Part shown: positions 9,075-20,199 of the stretch, in pieces
Layout: every line of letters starts with the position of its first letter
Numbering within the stretch: the stretch's first letter is position 1
Origin: Acetobacter aceti
Lineage (GTDB): Bacteria > Pseudomonadota > Alphaproteobacteria > Acetobacterales > Acetobacteraceae
Length of the DNA stretch: 64,000 bases
Assembly (NCBI RefSeq): GCF_002005445.1
Contig: NZ_CP014692.1
Coordinates: 1,550,001-1,614,000 of the forward strand
Reading direction: 5' to 3'
Notes under the pieces: generated by a model
Seen by the model: only the letters and a program-made list of their open reading frames with translations
Databases searched by the model: none
Told to the model about the DNA's origin: nothing
Made by a program: the position numbers and the translations under genes

Positions 9075-11042
9075 TTAATGCTTTCTCTGCGTCGCATATA
9101 CAGCGATGCTTTCCCAGACGCGCTGCACGTAATTGCGCGGCTCTTCCAGCGGAATCTGCTCGATCCAGTCAATGAAGGCGTCCTGATCGGCGCCGGTACG
9201 GGCTGGATCGCCCCGGGTTTCAAGCCACTGGCTGACACGATGTGGACCGGCATTATATCCGGCGGCGGCATATTCCACCACATTGCCAAGCCGGTTATAG
9301 ACGCGGCTCAGATAGGCTGTGCCAAGCTGCATGTTCAGTTCAGGCTGATGCAGGGCAGGAATGGTGACGGAGCCTTCGCCCATCTGATGCGCGGTTTCCC
9401 TTGCTGTGGCGGGAAGAAGCTGCATCAGGCCGATCGCGTTGGACGAGCTGACTGCATCGGGATTGAAGTTGCTTTCCTGCCGCATCAGAGCCAGTGAAAA
9501 GCCGTAAGGCAGATCCAGGGCAGGCGGCTGGAAGGGTTTCGGCCAGCCGTAATCAGGCAGACTGACGCCGTCCTTGCTGGCCTTGCGGGCGACCGCCACG
9601 CCGATGTCGGGAAGGCCGAGGCGTGTCGCCAGCGCTGCAATGGCTTCGCGGTCCTGCGGATCATTATCCTGTGCCAGAAGCAGGGTCAGGAAATCCCGTG
9701 CGTGCGTGGCGTCATTCCACGAGACGAGAATTTGCGCGGCGCGGGCGAGTTCGCTGCCATCCAGACGGGTGACGATGGCGGTCGCCGCATGTTCGTTGCC
9801 AGCGCTTGCTGTTCTCCACTGACGCAGGGCCGTGACAAGGGCTTCCGGGATTTCCGCTGGAGCAAGAAGCGTGTTGCCCGCACCCGCGAGTTTCGCAACC
9901 GCCATCTGGCCGTAGAAGGTTTCCGGCGCTTCGGCAGCCAGCCGCCAGTTGGCTCTGGCGGAGGTCATGTCGCCTGCCTGAGCCCGCGCCTGACCGAGCC
10001 AGTAGAACCCGCGCGCGCGGCTCAGGATGGATGGTGTTTCGGTCAGTTTGCGGAAGTGCGGTTCGGCGGCAGCAGGATCATGCAGGGCGCGGAGGGCGAT
10101 CCAGCCGCTCAGAAAGAGGGCATCCGCCCGATTGCGGTCGCTGGTCTGCCGCGTGTCGTCGGCCAGAAGCAGAGCGTCTGCCGACCGGTTCTGATCAATC
10201 AGATCGCGGGCCAGTCTGTCGCGCTCTGTCCAGAACCGTCCTCGTGCGTCGGGAGCAGTATTCTCTTCGGTCCGGAAGCCGCTTGCCCGCCACAGGGCCA
10301 GAGCCTCATCGGTGCGACTGTTCTTTTCCAGCCAGTGGGCATGGTCGAGAAAGAGAGTCGCGTCGTTTGCGAGTGCAGGTGGAACCTGCGCCAGCAGAGC
10401 CTCAGCGGCGGCATCATTCCGTCGCAGGGCGAGACGCGCGGAAGCCAGCGCGGTGTGATCGCTGTCTAGGGACGCGATCGTCTGGGCGGCGGCCTGGATC
10501 TGTCCATGACGCTCTTCACGCTCGAAACGTACCCAGCTATCGGCAGGCGTCAGTGCTGAGCCGAACAGCGACTGAAGCGTGGACGCATCCTGCCGGGTGT
10601 CATTGCCGTCACGCCATGCCGCAATCCCGGCTGTGCGTAGTGATGCTGATCCACCCATCGCCTGCGCGCAACGGTCGAGGGCGGACCCGCTTCGGGGTGT
10701 CTGCGTGCGACATAGATCGGCGGCGATTGCGTTGTCCGGCTCTGCGGTCAGGGCGCGTTCATAGTGGGCCTGAATGACGGACCAGCGTGGCCAGACAGGA
10801 CGGGTTGCGAGAAAATCGGCGTAGGTGCGGGCAGGGATGGCGGCGTCGTAGGACGCGACCAGTTGAAGCCATGTCGTCAGTCGTCCCGCAACGGTATCGA
10901 CCTGACCTGTACCCGCCGTCTGCTGTTCGCTCGGCCATGGACCGGGGGTGCCGGACGTTTGGGACAATGCGTGAGGGGATGTTGAACAGGCGGAAAGGAG
11001 GACTATCAGGCTGACCGGGAGAAGCTGGCGGAATCTGTTCAT
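9075..11042 (-). CDS. Soluble lytic murein transglycosylase (Slt70-like lipoprotein)
   Basis: Periplasmic or lipid-anchored enzyme that cleaves peptidoglycan between MurNAc and GlcNAc. The C-terminal third carries the SLT catalytic domain: the ES pair with catalytic Glu in LMRQESNFNPDAVSSSNAIG, then GLMQLLPATA, then the AAGYNAGPHRV segment near the end. The N-terminal two thirds are the helical repeats of Slt70-type enzymes. I start at ATG 11042, not the further upstream codon. That gives a clean lipoprotein signal (MNRFRQLLPVSLIVLLSAC) with lipobox LSAC and an ATGA overlap with the TerC-like gene, so the two are coupled. Mature length is about 640 residues. Confidence 0.9.
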   Translation of the reverse strand: MNRFRQLLPVSLIVLLSACSTSPHALSQTSGTPGPWPSEQQTAGTGQVDTVAGRLTTWLQLVASYDAAIPARTYADFLATRPVWPRWSVIQAHYERALTAEPDNAIAADLCRTQTPRSGSALDRCAQAMGGSASLRTAGIAAWRDGNDTRQDASTLQSLFGSALTPADSWVRFEREERHGQIQAAAQTIASLDSDHTALASARLALRRNDAAAEALLAQVPPALANDATLFLDHAHWLEKNSRTDEALALWRASGFRTEENTAPDARGRFWTERDRLARDLIDQNRSADALLLADDTRQTSDRNRADALFLSGWIALRALHDPAAAEPHFRKLTETPSILSRARGFYWLGQARAQAGDMTSARANWRLAAEAPETFYGQMAVAKLAGAGNTLLAPAEIPEALVTALRQWRTASAGNEHAATAIVTRLDGSELARAAQILVSWNDATHARDFLTLLLAQDNDPQDREAIAALATRLGLPDIGVAVARKASKDGVSLPDYGWPKPFQPPALDLPYGFSLALMRQESNFNPDAVSSSNAIGLMQLLPATARETAHQMGEGSVTIPALHQPELNMQLGTAYLSRVYNRLGNVVEYAAAGYNAGPHRVSQWLETRGDPARTGADQDAFIDWIEQIPLEEPRNYVQRVWESIAVYATQRKH

Positions 11043-11629
11043 GAGAACTGCCCCAGCACTTCGCCGCCACCCTTGTAAACCAGTTCTACAGCGACGCCGA
11101 AGACGACCAGCAGTCCGATCCACGCGATCCAGCGGAAGCGTTCGAGCAGTCTGGCGATCATGGTCGCGGCGAAGGCCATGAGCAGGATCGAGATGGCCAG
11201 TCCGCTGACCAGCACCCAGATGTGCTCGCCGGCGGCGCCTGCGACGGCCAGCACGTTATCGAGGCTCATCGACAGGTCGGCGATGATGATCCGGGTAATG
11301 GCCGAGCGGAGACCGCCGGATGTGGGGTTGCTGTCACCGTCATGATCTTCCGAGGTCTGCAATTCCCGGTACATTTTCCAGCAGACCCAGAGCAGCAGCA
11401 GCCCACCAGCAAAACGCAGCCCGATGATTCCGAGTAGTTGTGTGGCGATAAGCGCCAGCCCCAGACGGATCAGGGCGGCAGCGGCGACGCCGATAAAGAC
11501 AGCGATTCTGCGTTGTTTTGTCTCAAGTTTCCTGACAGCCAGTCCCACAACAATGGCGTTGTCTCCTGCCAGAGTAATGTCGATCAGAACGACCTGGACA
11601 AGAGCCGTCAGGGAGGAGAGCGAAAGCAT
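11039..11629 (-). CDS. TerC/YjbE-family integral membrane protein
   Basis: 196-residue membrane protein of the TerC superfamily. Visible features are an N-terminal segment with LVQVVLIDITLAGDNAIVVG, the family's acidic metal-site segment, and a matching ADLSMSLDNVLAVAGAA in the second half, each with paired acidic residues inside a membrane helix. About six or seven membrane segments fit the length. Relatives include Mn2+ exporters and tellurium-resistance proteins; which ion is moved here cannot be read from sequence. It is first in a leftward run and overlaps the lytic transglycosylase gene by ATGA. Confidence 0.85.
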   Translation of the reverse strand: MLSLSSLTALVQVVLIDITLAGDNAIVVGLAVRKLETKQRRIAVFIGVAAAALIRLGLALIATQLLGIIGLRFAGGLLLLWVCWKMYRELQTSEDHDGDSNPTSGGLRSAITRIIIADLSMSLDNVLAVAGAAGEHIWVLVSGLAISILLMAFAATMIARLLERFRWIAWIGLLVVFGVAVELVYKGGGEVLGQFS

Positions 11630-11915
11630 GGGCCTGCTATAGCGCAGGAAAGGGGAAAGCGACCAGTCCGCAGACTCGCGCTTTCCTCAATTCTCCGCGT
11701 CCTTTTTCCAATCCCCGAACCCACCCTCGCTGAACGCCGGAAACCTGTTCGTGGTGATAAAGGTAAGATGTGCCCTGTGCTGGTGTCAGGTGTGATGGAC
11801 CTGCTCGGTTAATGCGGATTCGCACCGCTTTGATGTCCCGTATCAAACTGGGAATTCCCGGTCTGCCCTTCCGGGAGGGTGAACACGCTTTTCCGGTTTC
11901 AGCTACCGTGTCTGG

Positions 11916-12373
11916 TTATGCTCCAGCCATGTCTGTTGTCCAGTTGGCGGACTGAATTTTCGTATCCAGCGCACGCAGATCCCGCGACAACTGATCGATT
12001 CTTTTCTGAAGAGCGGAGACTTGACCGTCGCGACGAATTTGATCTCTGATCGTGTCTGCGCCGAACGGATAACTGTCGCGGCAGACGCCGTATCACGCAG
12101 CAAAGTAACCATCGCCTTGAGTCGATCCCGTTCCGCCAGAGCATCGGTCATGAAGCCTGTGTCGAAAGGTGTGGTGGCGTTTGTGTGGTTGATCGCAACG
12201 ATCAGATCGCGCAGCTGGCGGGCTGATTTTTCATAAACGACCATCAGTTCATTGGGATCTTCAGGAGGCGTGTCACCTTCCTGCGCCAGAGCCGTTTTCC
12301 GGATGCGGACGGCAAGCTGTTCCATCTGCTTCTTGGTGTCGCTTCGCAGAATGAGGGCTTCGGCAAGTTTCAT
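11916..12373 (-). pseudogene. DIP1984-family protein, frameshifted near its C-terminus
   Basis: Small helical protein of the uncharacterised DIP1984 family. The first 115 or so residues follow the family well (MKLAEALILRSD, then EDPNELM, INHTNATTPF and RSEIKFVATV). After that the open frame turns into unrelated sequence. The expected tail (SALQKRIDQLSRDLRALDT, then KIQSANW) is present in another frame and ends at TAA 11916-11918. A single missing base near 12018-12023 would join them. A GAAGAG site five bases before ATG 12373 supports the start. This could be a recent mutation or a sequencing error, because the tail is otherwise undamaged. Function is unknown in the family. Confidence 0.75.
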
Positions 12374-12439
12374 GGTCACTCTTCTTCAGGATGAGTAAGA
12401 ATACATGAGGCTTCCGCAACGTTTCAAGAGGCTGTGACA

Positions 12440-12518
12440 CCACGTGGTGTTTCACCACCTCGCCCGAAGATGAAGGGGGCACCACCTTTTGCTCGGCGGA
12501 TGAGTTCGTCATTGATGG
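12440..12518 (-). pseudogene. Relic of a cysG (siroheme synthase) copy
   Basis: Three short blocks match the intact cysG at 14891-16297 in the same order and orientation. Block 12440-12460 matches the gene's last codons (EVVKH; 14897-14917). Block 12461-12486 matches PFIFGRGGE (15330-15352). Block 12491-12518 matches INDELIRRAK (15386-15414). In the real gene the first two are some 410 bases apart, so the relic has lost large internal pieces. It cannot encode a working enzyme. It lies at the left edge of the AT-rich islet whose right edge is the 3' end of cysG itself. Confidence 0.75.
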
Positions 12519-13079
12519 CGCGCTGTCGCAATCCGACACGAAAAACAGCAACGTCGTTCCTCGCGGTCATCCACATCGCGACCGCAGCAGACTGGATCAA
12601 GCCATGACAGGCCCTAAACACGTAGTAACCTGAATTTTCAGACGTTATCTTGCTTGTTCATTATTTTTCTTATATGGCTGAATAATAAGAATATTGTGTT
12701 GTATATTGTGCAATTTTTGTGCGGGTTGCCTGTGTTATGTTTGGCATAAAAAAATACTATATTTATATTTTGGTTCTTTTTTTTGCGTGAGTTTGTCTTT
12801 TGCTGAAATTGCTCAGGCTCCAAAAAATGCGGACTACTGTATTCCAGCAAAGCAATATATATATTTCAAGGAGGGGAGTGATATTCCTGTTGGTCGGGCA
12901 TTTGAAATATTGAAGTATGTATCGGAGACATCTGTAAAACAATATAGTTACGTTCTTTTGGAGGGTAGCTTTGATAAAAATGAAAAACCTTATGATAAAA
13001 GTCTTTCCTCTAAAAGATTGAATAAGGTTATATACATACTGCGGAAACAGGGTGTTCCTGAGAATTATATCTGGTCTAG

Positions 13080-13939
13080 AAGGTGTTATGCACCTTGAGC
13101 GAGTATAGCGGCGTTTCTGAGCATGAAGCATGCGAAAGCGACGACATGGAGACTTGCGAGTGTTGAGGCATAGCGCTCGTAATCCTTGACGAGCCTACGG
13201 CATCGCGTGGCCCATGCGAAAGATCTTTCGACGACCCAGCGACGAGGTAGCAGAACAAAACCGCGCTTGGCCTCGGGCAATTTGACGACCTCAAGGGCGA
13301 TACCGTGAGCCCGCGCTGCCTCTGCCGGCCTCTCACCCGTATATCCCTGATCGACATAGGCCAGTTCGACGCTTTCGTCCGTCACTTCCTGAATGGCGGC
13401 AGCGAGGCGTCCGACCTCGGCGCGATCGTCCCGATTGGCTGGCGTGACGTGCAGGGCCAGCAGATGGCCAAACGTGTCCACGGCCATATGCAGTTTCGAG
13501 CCCTTTTTGCGTTTGGCCCCATCATATCCGGCGCGTGCCCCGCTCTCCGGCGTCGAACGCAAGGTTCGGCTGTCAAGAATAGCCGCCGTGGGTTCCGCCT
13601 TGCGGCCTGAGGCCATGCGCAGCACAGCACGCAGGTCAGACGCCAGCGCTTCGAAGCAGCCTGCCTCCATCCAGCGACGGGATTGCTGATAGACCGCCGA
13701 CCAGGGCGGCAGATCGTTCGGCATGGCGCGCCAGGCGATCCCGTAGCGGATCACGTAGCGCAACCCGTTGAACAGTTCGCGCAGATCATGCCGCCGCTGT
13801 TCCGCGTCCTCTCGCATCAGAACCAGATACGGAACAACCAACGACCATTCTTCGTCTGACACGTCAGAGGGATACGGCTTGCGAGCTTGCTTCATTCAGC
13901 ATTACTGAAACAATCACGCGCGAAAGTACATAACACCCT
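13080..13939 (-). mobile_element. Complete IS5-family element, IS427-type ends
   Basis: 860-base insertion sequence. The ends are AAGGTGTTATG at the left and its partner AGGGTGTTATG read inward from the right, and similarity continues for about 20 bases. It is flanked on both sides by CTAG (13076-13079 and 13940-13943), the usual target duplication of the IS427 subgroup of IS5. It carries one undamaged transposase gene. The exact duplication and matching ends suggest a fairly recent insertion, into an OmpA-like gene. Confidence 0.9.
13086..13895 (-). CDS. IS5-family DDE transposase
   Basis: 269-residue transposase filling the IS. It has an N-terminal domain typical of IS5-type enzymes (PYPSDVSDEEWSLVVPYL, then LRYVIRYGIAWRAMPND). 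The DDE catalytic residues are the first Asp in AAILDSRTLRS, the second in YVDQGYTG and Glu in RRWVVERSFAWATR. It is an intact single-frame protein, unlike the two-frame IS copies at 57.6 and 61.2 kb, which belong to a different IS5 branch. The start ATG at 13895 lies 44 bases inside the right end. Confidence 0.92.
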   Translation of the reverse strand: MKQARKPYPSDVSDEEWSLVVPYLVLMREDAEQRRHDLRELFNGLRYVIRYGIAWRAMPNDLPPWSAVYQQSRRWMEAGCFEALASDLRAVLRMASGRKAEPTAAILDSRTLRSTPESGARAGYDGAKRKKGSKLHMAVDTFGHLLALHVTPANRDDRAEVGRLAAAIQEVTDESVELAYVDQGYTGERPAEAARAHGIALEVVKLPEAKRGFVLLPRRWVVERSFAWATRCRRLVKDYERYASTLASLHVVAFACFMLRNAAILAQGA

Positions 13940-14152
13940 CTAGAGATAATTTTGATAAAAGTACAAATACGGGTTCCGAGCGTGATTTTGCAGGAAAGTC
14001 TCCCGAGGCTCGAGTTGTGACTGCTTATATGCCTGATGAATACAGATTTTGCAGGAAAAAAGAAAAGAAAGATGCAGGTGACTATTTGAAAAAATATTGC
14101 ACAAAAAAGAATACAATTCTTCTTGTGATTCGGCGATTGAGGATTTGGTGCA

Positions 14153-14858
14153 ATGAGCCATCTTGGTCTTGATTTGAAATCATTGAGAAAATAAAATGAA
14201 AATGTTTATGTTAGTGATATGGTGGCTGTGTATTTGATTTGTCAGCGACTTCCGACTCAAACCTGAAAGTTCGAATTGTGCAGGCTATTGATTTGGGGTT
14301 TTCTGTAAAAAGAAAATCTTCCGAATTGCGTGTAGCTTGTAGTATTTTAGAAAAAATATTGATCCTAGATTGAAGATATTTGATGATATTAATAGATTTT
14401 ACGCGCCGTTCTCTCCTCCATTTTTAGGAAATGCAACTAACGGAGCGAGTGTTTGGGAGGCTCCTGACTGTGAGTATATTTTAAAAAGACAGAGTCCCGA
14501 TAAAAATCGAGCAATCAATGATTATGAAAAATGTCGTTTAGAATCTGCTCCGCTAAATAGGCCTAAGCGTAAACTGTGGGTAAATCCTTATGGAGGAAGA
14601 CTTTTTATATCAGATGATGTGTTTTCGTATGGTGCTCTTATTAATATTGTTTGGCACGAAATACATCATTTAACGACAAGAGAACACCATTTGACGGATT
14701 CTGCTCCTTATTTGACTCCAGGTGATCCTTGGCCTGCTGCGATAAAAAATATTGCAGAATCTTTCCCTGAAAGAACCAGAGATCCAGTTACAGGCGAAGA
14801 GGTGTCCGTAGGACAATCATCATGGTCTTTTCTTGTTCATGAGAATAAATCTTTATAA
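14153..14858 (+). pseudogene. Decayed gene with HExxH (zincin-like) motif
   Basis: The longest intact part encodes about 165 residues ending at 14858 and contains INIVWHEIHHLTTREHH, an HExxH metal-binding pattern. In-family upstream sequence lies in other frames. MSHLGLDLKSLRK starts at ATG 14153, NENVYVSDMVAVYLICQRLP follows a TAA, then TSDSNLKVRIVQAIDLGFSV, then the intact frame after an A6 run at 14350. Joined, it would be about 230 residues. ATG 14153 overlaps the corrected stop of the OmpA-like gene (ATGA), so the two were an operon. I do not recognise the family. A metallopeptidase is possible, but only the motif supports it. AT-rich and probably acquired. Confidence 0.5.
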
Positions 14859-14890
14859 GTTTCCAATATGATCCCAATCCAAGCTTTGGA

Positions 14891-16297
14891 TCACGCCACA
14901 CGGTGTTTCACCACCTCACCGACAATGATCAGTGCCGGACTGCGGAAATCCTGTTCGATCGTAAGGCGGGGCAGGGATGTCAGATCGGCGGTAATCACGC
15001 GCTGATCGGGTTGCGTGCCTTTTTCAATGACGGCGGCTGGCCATGTAGGGGGCAGACCGTGCGTCATCAACTGCTCACACAAAGAAGCGATGCCGCCGAG
15101 TCCCATATAGATCACGACTGTCTGGCCACGCAGCGCGATGGTGTGCCACGGCAGATCGAGTGTGCCGTCCGCACGGGCATGTCCGGTCAGGAACAGGCAC
15201 GACTGCGCGCAGTCCCGATGTGTGAGCGGTATTCCGGATGAGGCGGCGCACCCGTTGGCGGCGGAAATGCCCGGCACGACACGGAATGGCACGCCCGCCT
15301 CCATGAGCGCCTCGATCTCCTCGCCACCACGCCCGAAGATGAAAGGGTCGCCGCCCTTCAGACGCAGCACGCGCTCGCCTGCCTTTGCGCGGCGGATGAG
15401 TTCGTCGTTGATGGAAGGTTGCGGCAGTGCGTGGTTGGCTTTCTGCTTACCGACGAAAATCCGTTCCGCATCGCGACGGACCCGGTCCAGAATGTCCGGC
15501 GGCAAGAGATGGTCGTACAACACGCTGTCGGCGTTCTGCATCAGCCGCAGGGCTTTCAGCGTCAGAAGATCGGCGTCACCGGGGCCTGCGCCGACCAGCC
15601 AGACTTCACCCCCCCCTTTTTCATCCGATGCGAGACGATCAAGGGTTGTGGAAGCGCCGCTTTCATCCCCTGCCAGAGCCTGTTCCATGCCCCTGCCATC
15701 CAGGAAATTCTCCCAGACCCGGCGGCGTGTTTCCGGTGAGGGGTGGATCTGGGCCATCTTCCTGCGGGCGTTCTGCATGAAGCGGGAGAGGCGGCTGATG
15801 CCTGCGGGAAGCATGGCTTCGATGCGTTCGCGGATGCGCCGCGCGAGCACCGGGGCTGCGCCGGAGGTGGAAATCGCCACCATGACCGGGCCACGTCGCA
15901 CGATGGCGGGGGTGATGAAGGAGGACGGATCGGGGTCGTCCACGGCGCAGACGGGAATATTCAGGGCCTGTGCGAGTTCCGCGGTCAGATGATTGACGGC
16001 TTTGTCGTTTGTCGCCGCGTAAACCAGTCTTGCGCCCGGCAGGTGTGTTTCCAGCACCGCGCGGGTGGCCTCTGTGGCGATGTGTTCCACGCGCCCGGCG
16101 TGCAGTGCTCTTTGAAGCTCGTCGCACAGGGTCGGAGAAATCACAATGATCCGCGTGTCTGTCGCCAGCAGGAGAGACACCTTGTTTGCGGCGACCTCAC
16201 CACCTCCAATGACAAGCGCCTTTGTCGTATTGTCGAGACGAAGCACGACCGGAAACCAGATATTTCTTGATTCTGCGAGAAGATCGTTCGCGGTCAT
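14891..16297 (-). CDS. cysG: Siroheme synthase CysG
   Basis: Trifunctional enzyme making siroheme from uroporphyrinogen III, the cofactor of sulfite and nitrite reductases. The N-terminal part is the precorrin-2 dehydrogenase/ferrochelatase with the NAD-binding VIGGGEVAANKVSLLL. The C-terminal part is the SAM-dependent uroporphyrinogen methyltransferase with VWLVGAGPGDADLLTLKAL, then LRLKGGDPFIFGRGGEE and the GIPLTHRD segment. Its 468 residues equal the usual length. A fragmentary second copy lies at 12440-12518. It runs leftward after the UPF0262 gene, 25 bases apart. Confidence 0.96.
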   Translation of the reverse strand: MTANDLLAESRNIWFPVVLRLDNTTKALVIGGGEVAANKVSLLLATDTRIIVISPTLCDELQRALHAGRVEHIATEATRAVLETHLPGARLVYAATNDKAVNHLTAELAQALNIPVCAVDDPDPSSFITPAIVRRGPVMVAISTSGAAPVLARRIRERIEAMLPAGISRLSRFMQNARRKMAQIHPSPETRRRVWENFLDGRGMEQALAGDESGASTTLDRLASDEKGGGEVWLVGAGPGDADLLTLKALRLMQNADSVLYDHLLPPDILDRVRRDAERIFVGKQKANHALPQPSINDELIRRAKAGERVLRLKGGDPFIFGRGGEEIEALMEAGVPFRVVPGISAANGCAASSGIPLTHRDCAQSCLFLTGHARADGTLDLPWHTIALRGQTVVIYMGLGGIASLCEQLMTHGLPPTWPAAVIEKGTQPDQRVITADLTSLPRLTIEQDFRSPALIIVGEVVKHRVA

Positions 16298-16322
16298 GGG
16301 GCTCCGGTTAGGGAAAGAAGGT

Positions 16323-16853
16323 TCAGCCTCGCTGACTCAGGAGGCACATCAGGGTAAAAAGACGTCGCGCTGTCGGCAGGTCCATGGCGATCTTGCCGGT
16401 AAGCCGTTCGATCAGCAGGTCCGACGCCTCATCATGAACACCCCGTCGTCCCATGTCGATAGCCTGCACTTTGGTGCGGTTTCCTTCTTCCATCGCGGCT
16501 TCGAAACTGTCGATCATCAGAGCGTAATCCTTGATGAGGCGACGGAAGGGCGAAAGGGAGATGACATGCGCGTAGAGCGGCACGTCTTCTTCATTCCGGA
16601 CGTCGAAAACCAGTCCCGACAGACCCTGAACGGCGATATGCAGGATGAAGGGGCCTGTCAGCCCTTCCGGACGGAAATGGGCGGTCTGACAGAGATCAAG
16701 GATGGCCTGCTCCCGGTCCTTGCGGCGCTCGGGATGGGCATCGGTGGCGGGATCGAGCGCGCTGTCAAGCACAACAGCCATGATGGCGTCCGGGCGGTCA
16801 GGAGAAAGGGTAGGTTCGTTCCGATGGCCTCGGTTGTGAAGAAGCTTTGTCAC
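16323..16853 (-). CDS. UPF0262 family protein
   Basis: Conserved alphaproteobacterial protein of unknown function. The family core is clear: ILHIAVQGLSGLVFDVRNEE, then SLSPFRRLIKDYALMIDSFE, then AIDMGRRGVHDEASDLLIER and TARRLFTLMCLL. I start at GTG 16853 because a strong GGGAGGAG site lies eight bases before it, giving 176 residues. ATG 16781 would give 152, nearer the family core, but lacks a ribosome site. The open frame runs further upstream with unlikely sequence. It is probably co-transcribed with cysG. Confidence 0.82.
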   Translation of the reverse strand: MTKLLHNRGHRNEPTLSPDRPDAIMAVVLDSALDPATDAHPERRKDREQAILDLCQTAHFRPEGLTGPFILHIAVQGLSGLVFDVRNEEDVPLYAHVISLSPFRRLIKDYALMIDSFEAAMEEGNRTKVQAIDMGRRGVHDEASDLLIERLTGKIAMDLPTARRLFTLMCLLSQRG

Positions 16854-18768
<1,915 letters not shown>

Positions 18769-18782
18769 GGCGACGTTTTGCG

Positions 18783-18812
18783 GTGGAGAGGCTGCGGTCT
18801 CTCCACTTTTTT
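18783..18812 (+). terminator. Intrinsic terminator after guaB
   Basis: Perfect 8-base stem GTGGAGAG/CTCTCCAC with an 8-base loop, followed by six T. It lies 14 bases after the guaB stop and separates it from the rsmB-type gene. Confidence 0.9.
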
Positions 18813-18856
18813 GACTCCACAATTTCCAGACTTCGTATCAGGACGCAGGATACCCG

Positions 18857-20149
18857 ATGACGCCTTCCGCCCGGCTTGCGGCCGCGATCGACCTTCTGAC
18901 CGCAATGGATGCCGCGCCGCGCCGTCCTGCTGATGCGACAGCCAACAGTTTTTTCCGTGAGAGACGCTTTATCGGCGGCGGTGACCGTCGCGCGATTTCC
19001 GCCATTGTCTGGGATGTGCTGCGTCAGTGGCGTCAGGCTGAATGGTTGATCACACAGGTTGGCGGTGAAGCCACGCCGCGTCTGCGTGTTGCTGTCAGGC
19101 AGTTTCTGGCGGGTGAAAGTTTCGGCGACATCGCCCAGTCTTTTGTCGAGGGAAAGTTTGCTCCCGGCGCGCTCGCGCGTGATGAGCGTCGTTATCTGGA
19201 GACGCTCGCCACGAACAGACCGGACGCGACCAGCATGCCGCGGGCCGTGCGTCTGGAAGTGCCGGACTGGCTCCTGCCGCATCTGGAAGCGACGTTCGGC
19301 GAGACGCTGGAAACCGAACTGGCCGCCATGGCCGGAGAAGCGACGCTCGACCTGCGTGTGAATACGCTGCGTGGCGATCGGGAGGCAGCCCGGAAAGCCC
19401 TTTTGCGCGATGGTTTCCGGGCCGAATTGACCGAGTTGTCTCCGTGGGGGCTGCGTCTCTCCGGTCGTCAGCCGATAACGGCAAGTGCGGCGTTCAAGGA
19501 AGGGCTGGTCGAGATTCAGGATGAGGGCAGCCAGCTGGTTGTCGCCATGCTGGGAGCGCGGCCCGAAATGCGGATTCTGGATTACTGCGCGGGAGCAGGC
19601 GGCAAGACGCTCGCCATTGCGATGATGATGCAGAATCGCGGGCATATCGTGGCCTGCGATGTGTCGGTGCCGCGCCTTGAAGGAGCGGTGAAGCGTCTGC
19701 GTCGGGCTGGCATCCATAACGCCGAGCGTCATCTGCTGGTGCCGGGCGACAAATGGGCCAAGCGCCGGGCGAAGTCGTTCGATCGCGTGCTGGTGGACGC
19801 GCCCTGCACGGGCACCGGGACATGGCGACGTAACCCGGATGCTCGGGTCAGGCTGGAAGAGAACGATCTGAAGGAACTGACCGTCAAGCAGGCGGAGATT
19901 CTGGATCGTTCGGCAGCGCTTGTGCAGCCCGGTGGAAGGTTGGTCTATGCGACCTGTTCGATCCTGAACGCCGAGAACCGCGACCAGATCACGGCGTTCC
20001 TCGGTCGTCATCCGGACTTTGTCTCGGTTGTGCCGGACGCGCCGGAAGTGCCAGCTTCTCTGGCTGGTTCGTCCATGCTTTCACTGACGCCGGGGCGGAA
20101 TGGAACCGATGGGTTCTTTGCTGCCGTGCTGGAACGGAAGGAGGGGTGA
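18857..20149 (+). CDS. RsmB-family 16S rRNA (cytosine-5) methyltransferase
   Basis: SAM-dependent RNA m5C methyltransferase of the Sun/NOL1/NOP2 family. It has an N-terminal NusB-like helical domain, then a Rossmann methyltransferase with SAM site [13 protein letters not shown]. The two conserved cysteines are in [15 protein letters not shown] and YATCSIL; the second is the usual nucleophile. 430 residues fit RsmB. The last residues ([16 protein letters not shown]) are the family end. It lies ahead of trpG by 50 bases, perhaps in one transcript. The exact target base is inferred from the family. Confidence 0.9.
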   Translation: MTPSARLAAAIDLLTAMDAAPRRPADATANSFFRERRFIGGGDRRAISAIVWDVLRQWRQAEWLITQVGGEATPRLRVAVRQFLAGESFGDIAQSFVEGKFAPGALARDERRYLETLATNRPDATSMPRAVRLEVPDWLLPHLEATFGETLETELAAMAGEATLDLRVNTLRGDREAARKALLRDGFRAELTELSPWGLRLSGRQPITASAAFKEGLVEIQDEGSQLVVAMLGARPEMRILDYCAGAGGKTLAIAMMMQNRGHIVACDVSVPRLEGAVKRLRRAGIHNAERHLLVPGDKWAKRRAKSFDRVLVDAPCTGTGTWRRNPDARVRLEENDLKELTVKQAEILDRSAALVQPGGRLVYATCSILNAENRDQITAFLGRHPDFVSVVPDAPEVPASLAGSSMLSLTPGRNGTDGFFAAVLERKEG

Positions 20150-20199
20150 CGTTGTGCTGTTCCGTTGACCGGAACGGCCTGGAACGTCATCATGACGCC

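Larger units (their letters stand above)
12737..14172 (+). pseudogene. OmpA-like secreted protein split by an insertion sequence
   Basis: The two halves join exactly when the IS at 13080-13939 and one CTAG copy are removed. The product has a signal-peptide-like start, a Cys, and an OmpA/peptidoglycan-binding-like domain. The pattern is YVLLEGSFDKNEKPYDKSLS, then KRLNKVIYILRKQGVPENYI, then a SPEARVVTAYMP tail, close to the usual LEGHTD...LSxxRA...GxxxxNRRVE layout but degenerate. The natural start (MFGIKKYYIYILVLFF, ATG 12737) is one base out of frame with the rest. The break is in a run of eight T at 12777-12784. A second shift near 14130 would give the tail DSAIEDLVQ and a stop at 14156 that overlaps the next gene. 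AT-rich, unlike the core genes. Confidence 0.65.

Noticed and set aside
14370..14858. A complete metallopeptidase gene starting at TTG 14370
   Set aside because: Related coding continues upstream in other frames, so this is the tail of a broken gene.
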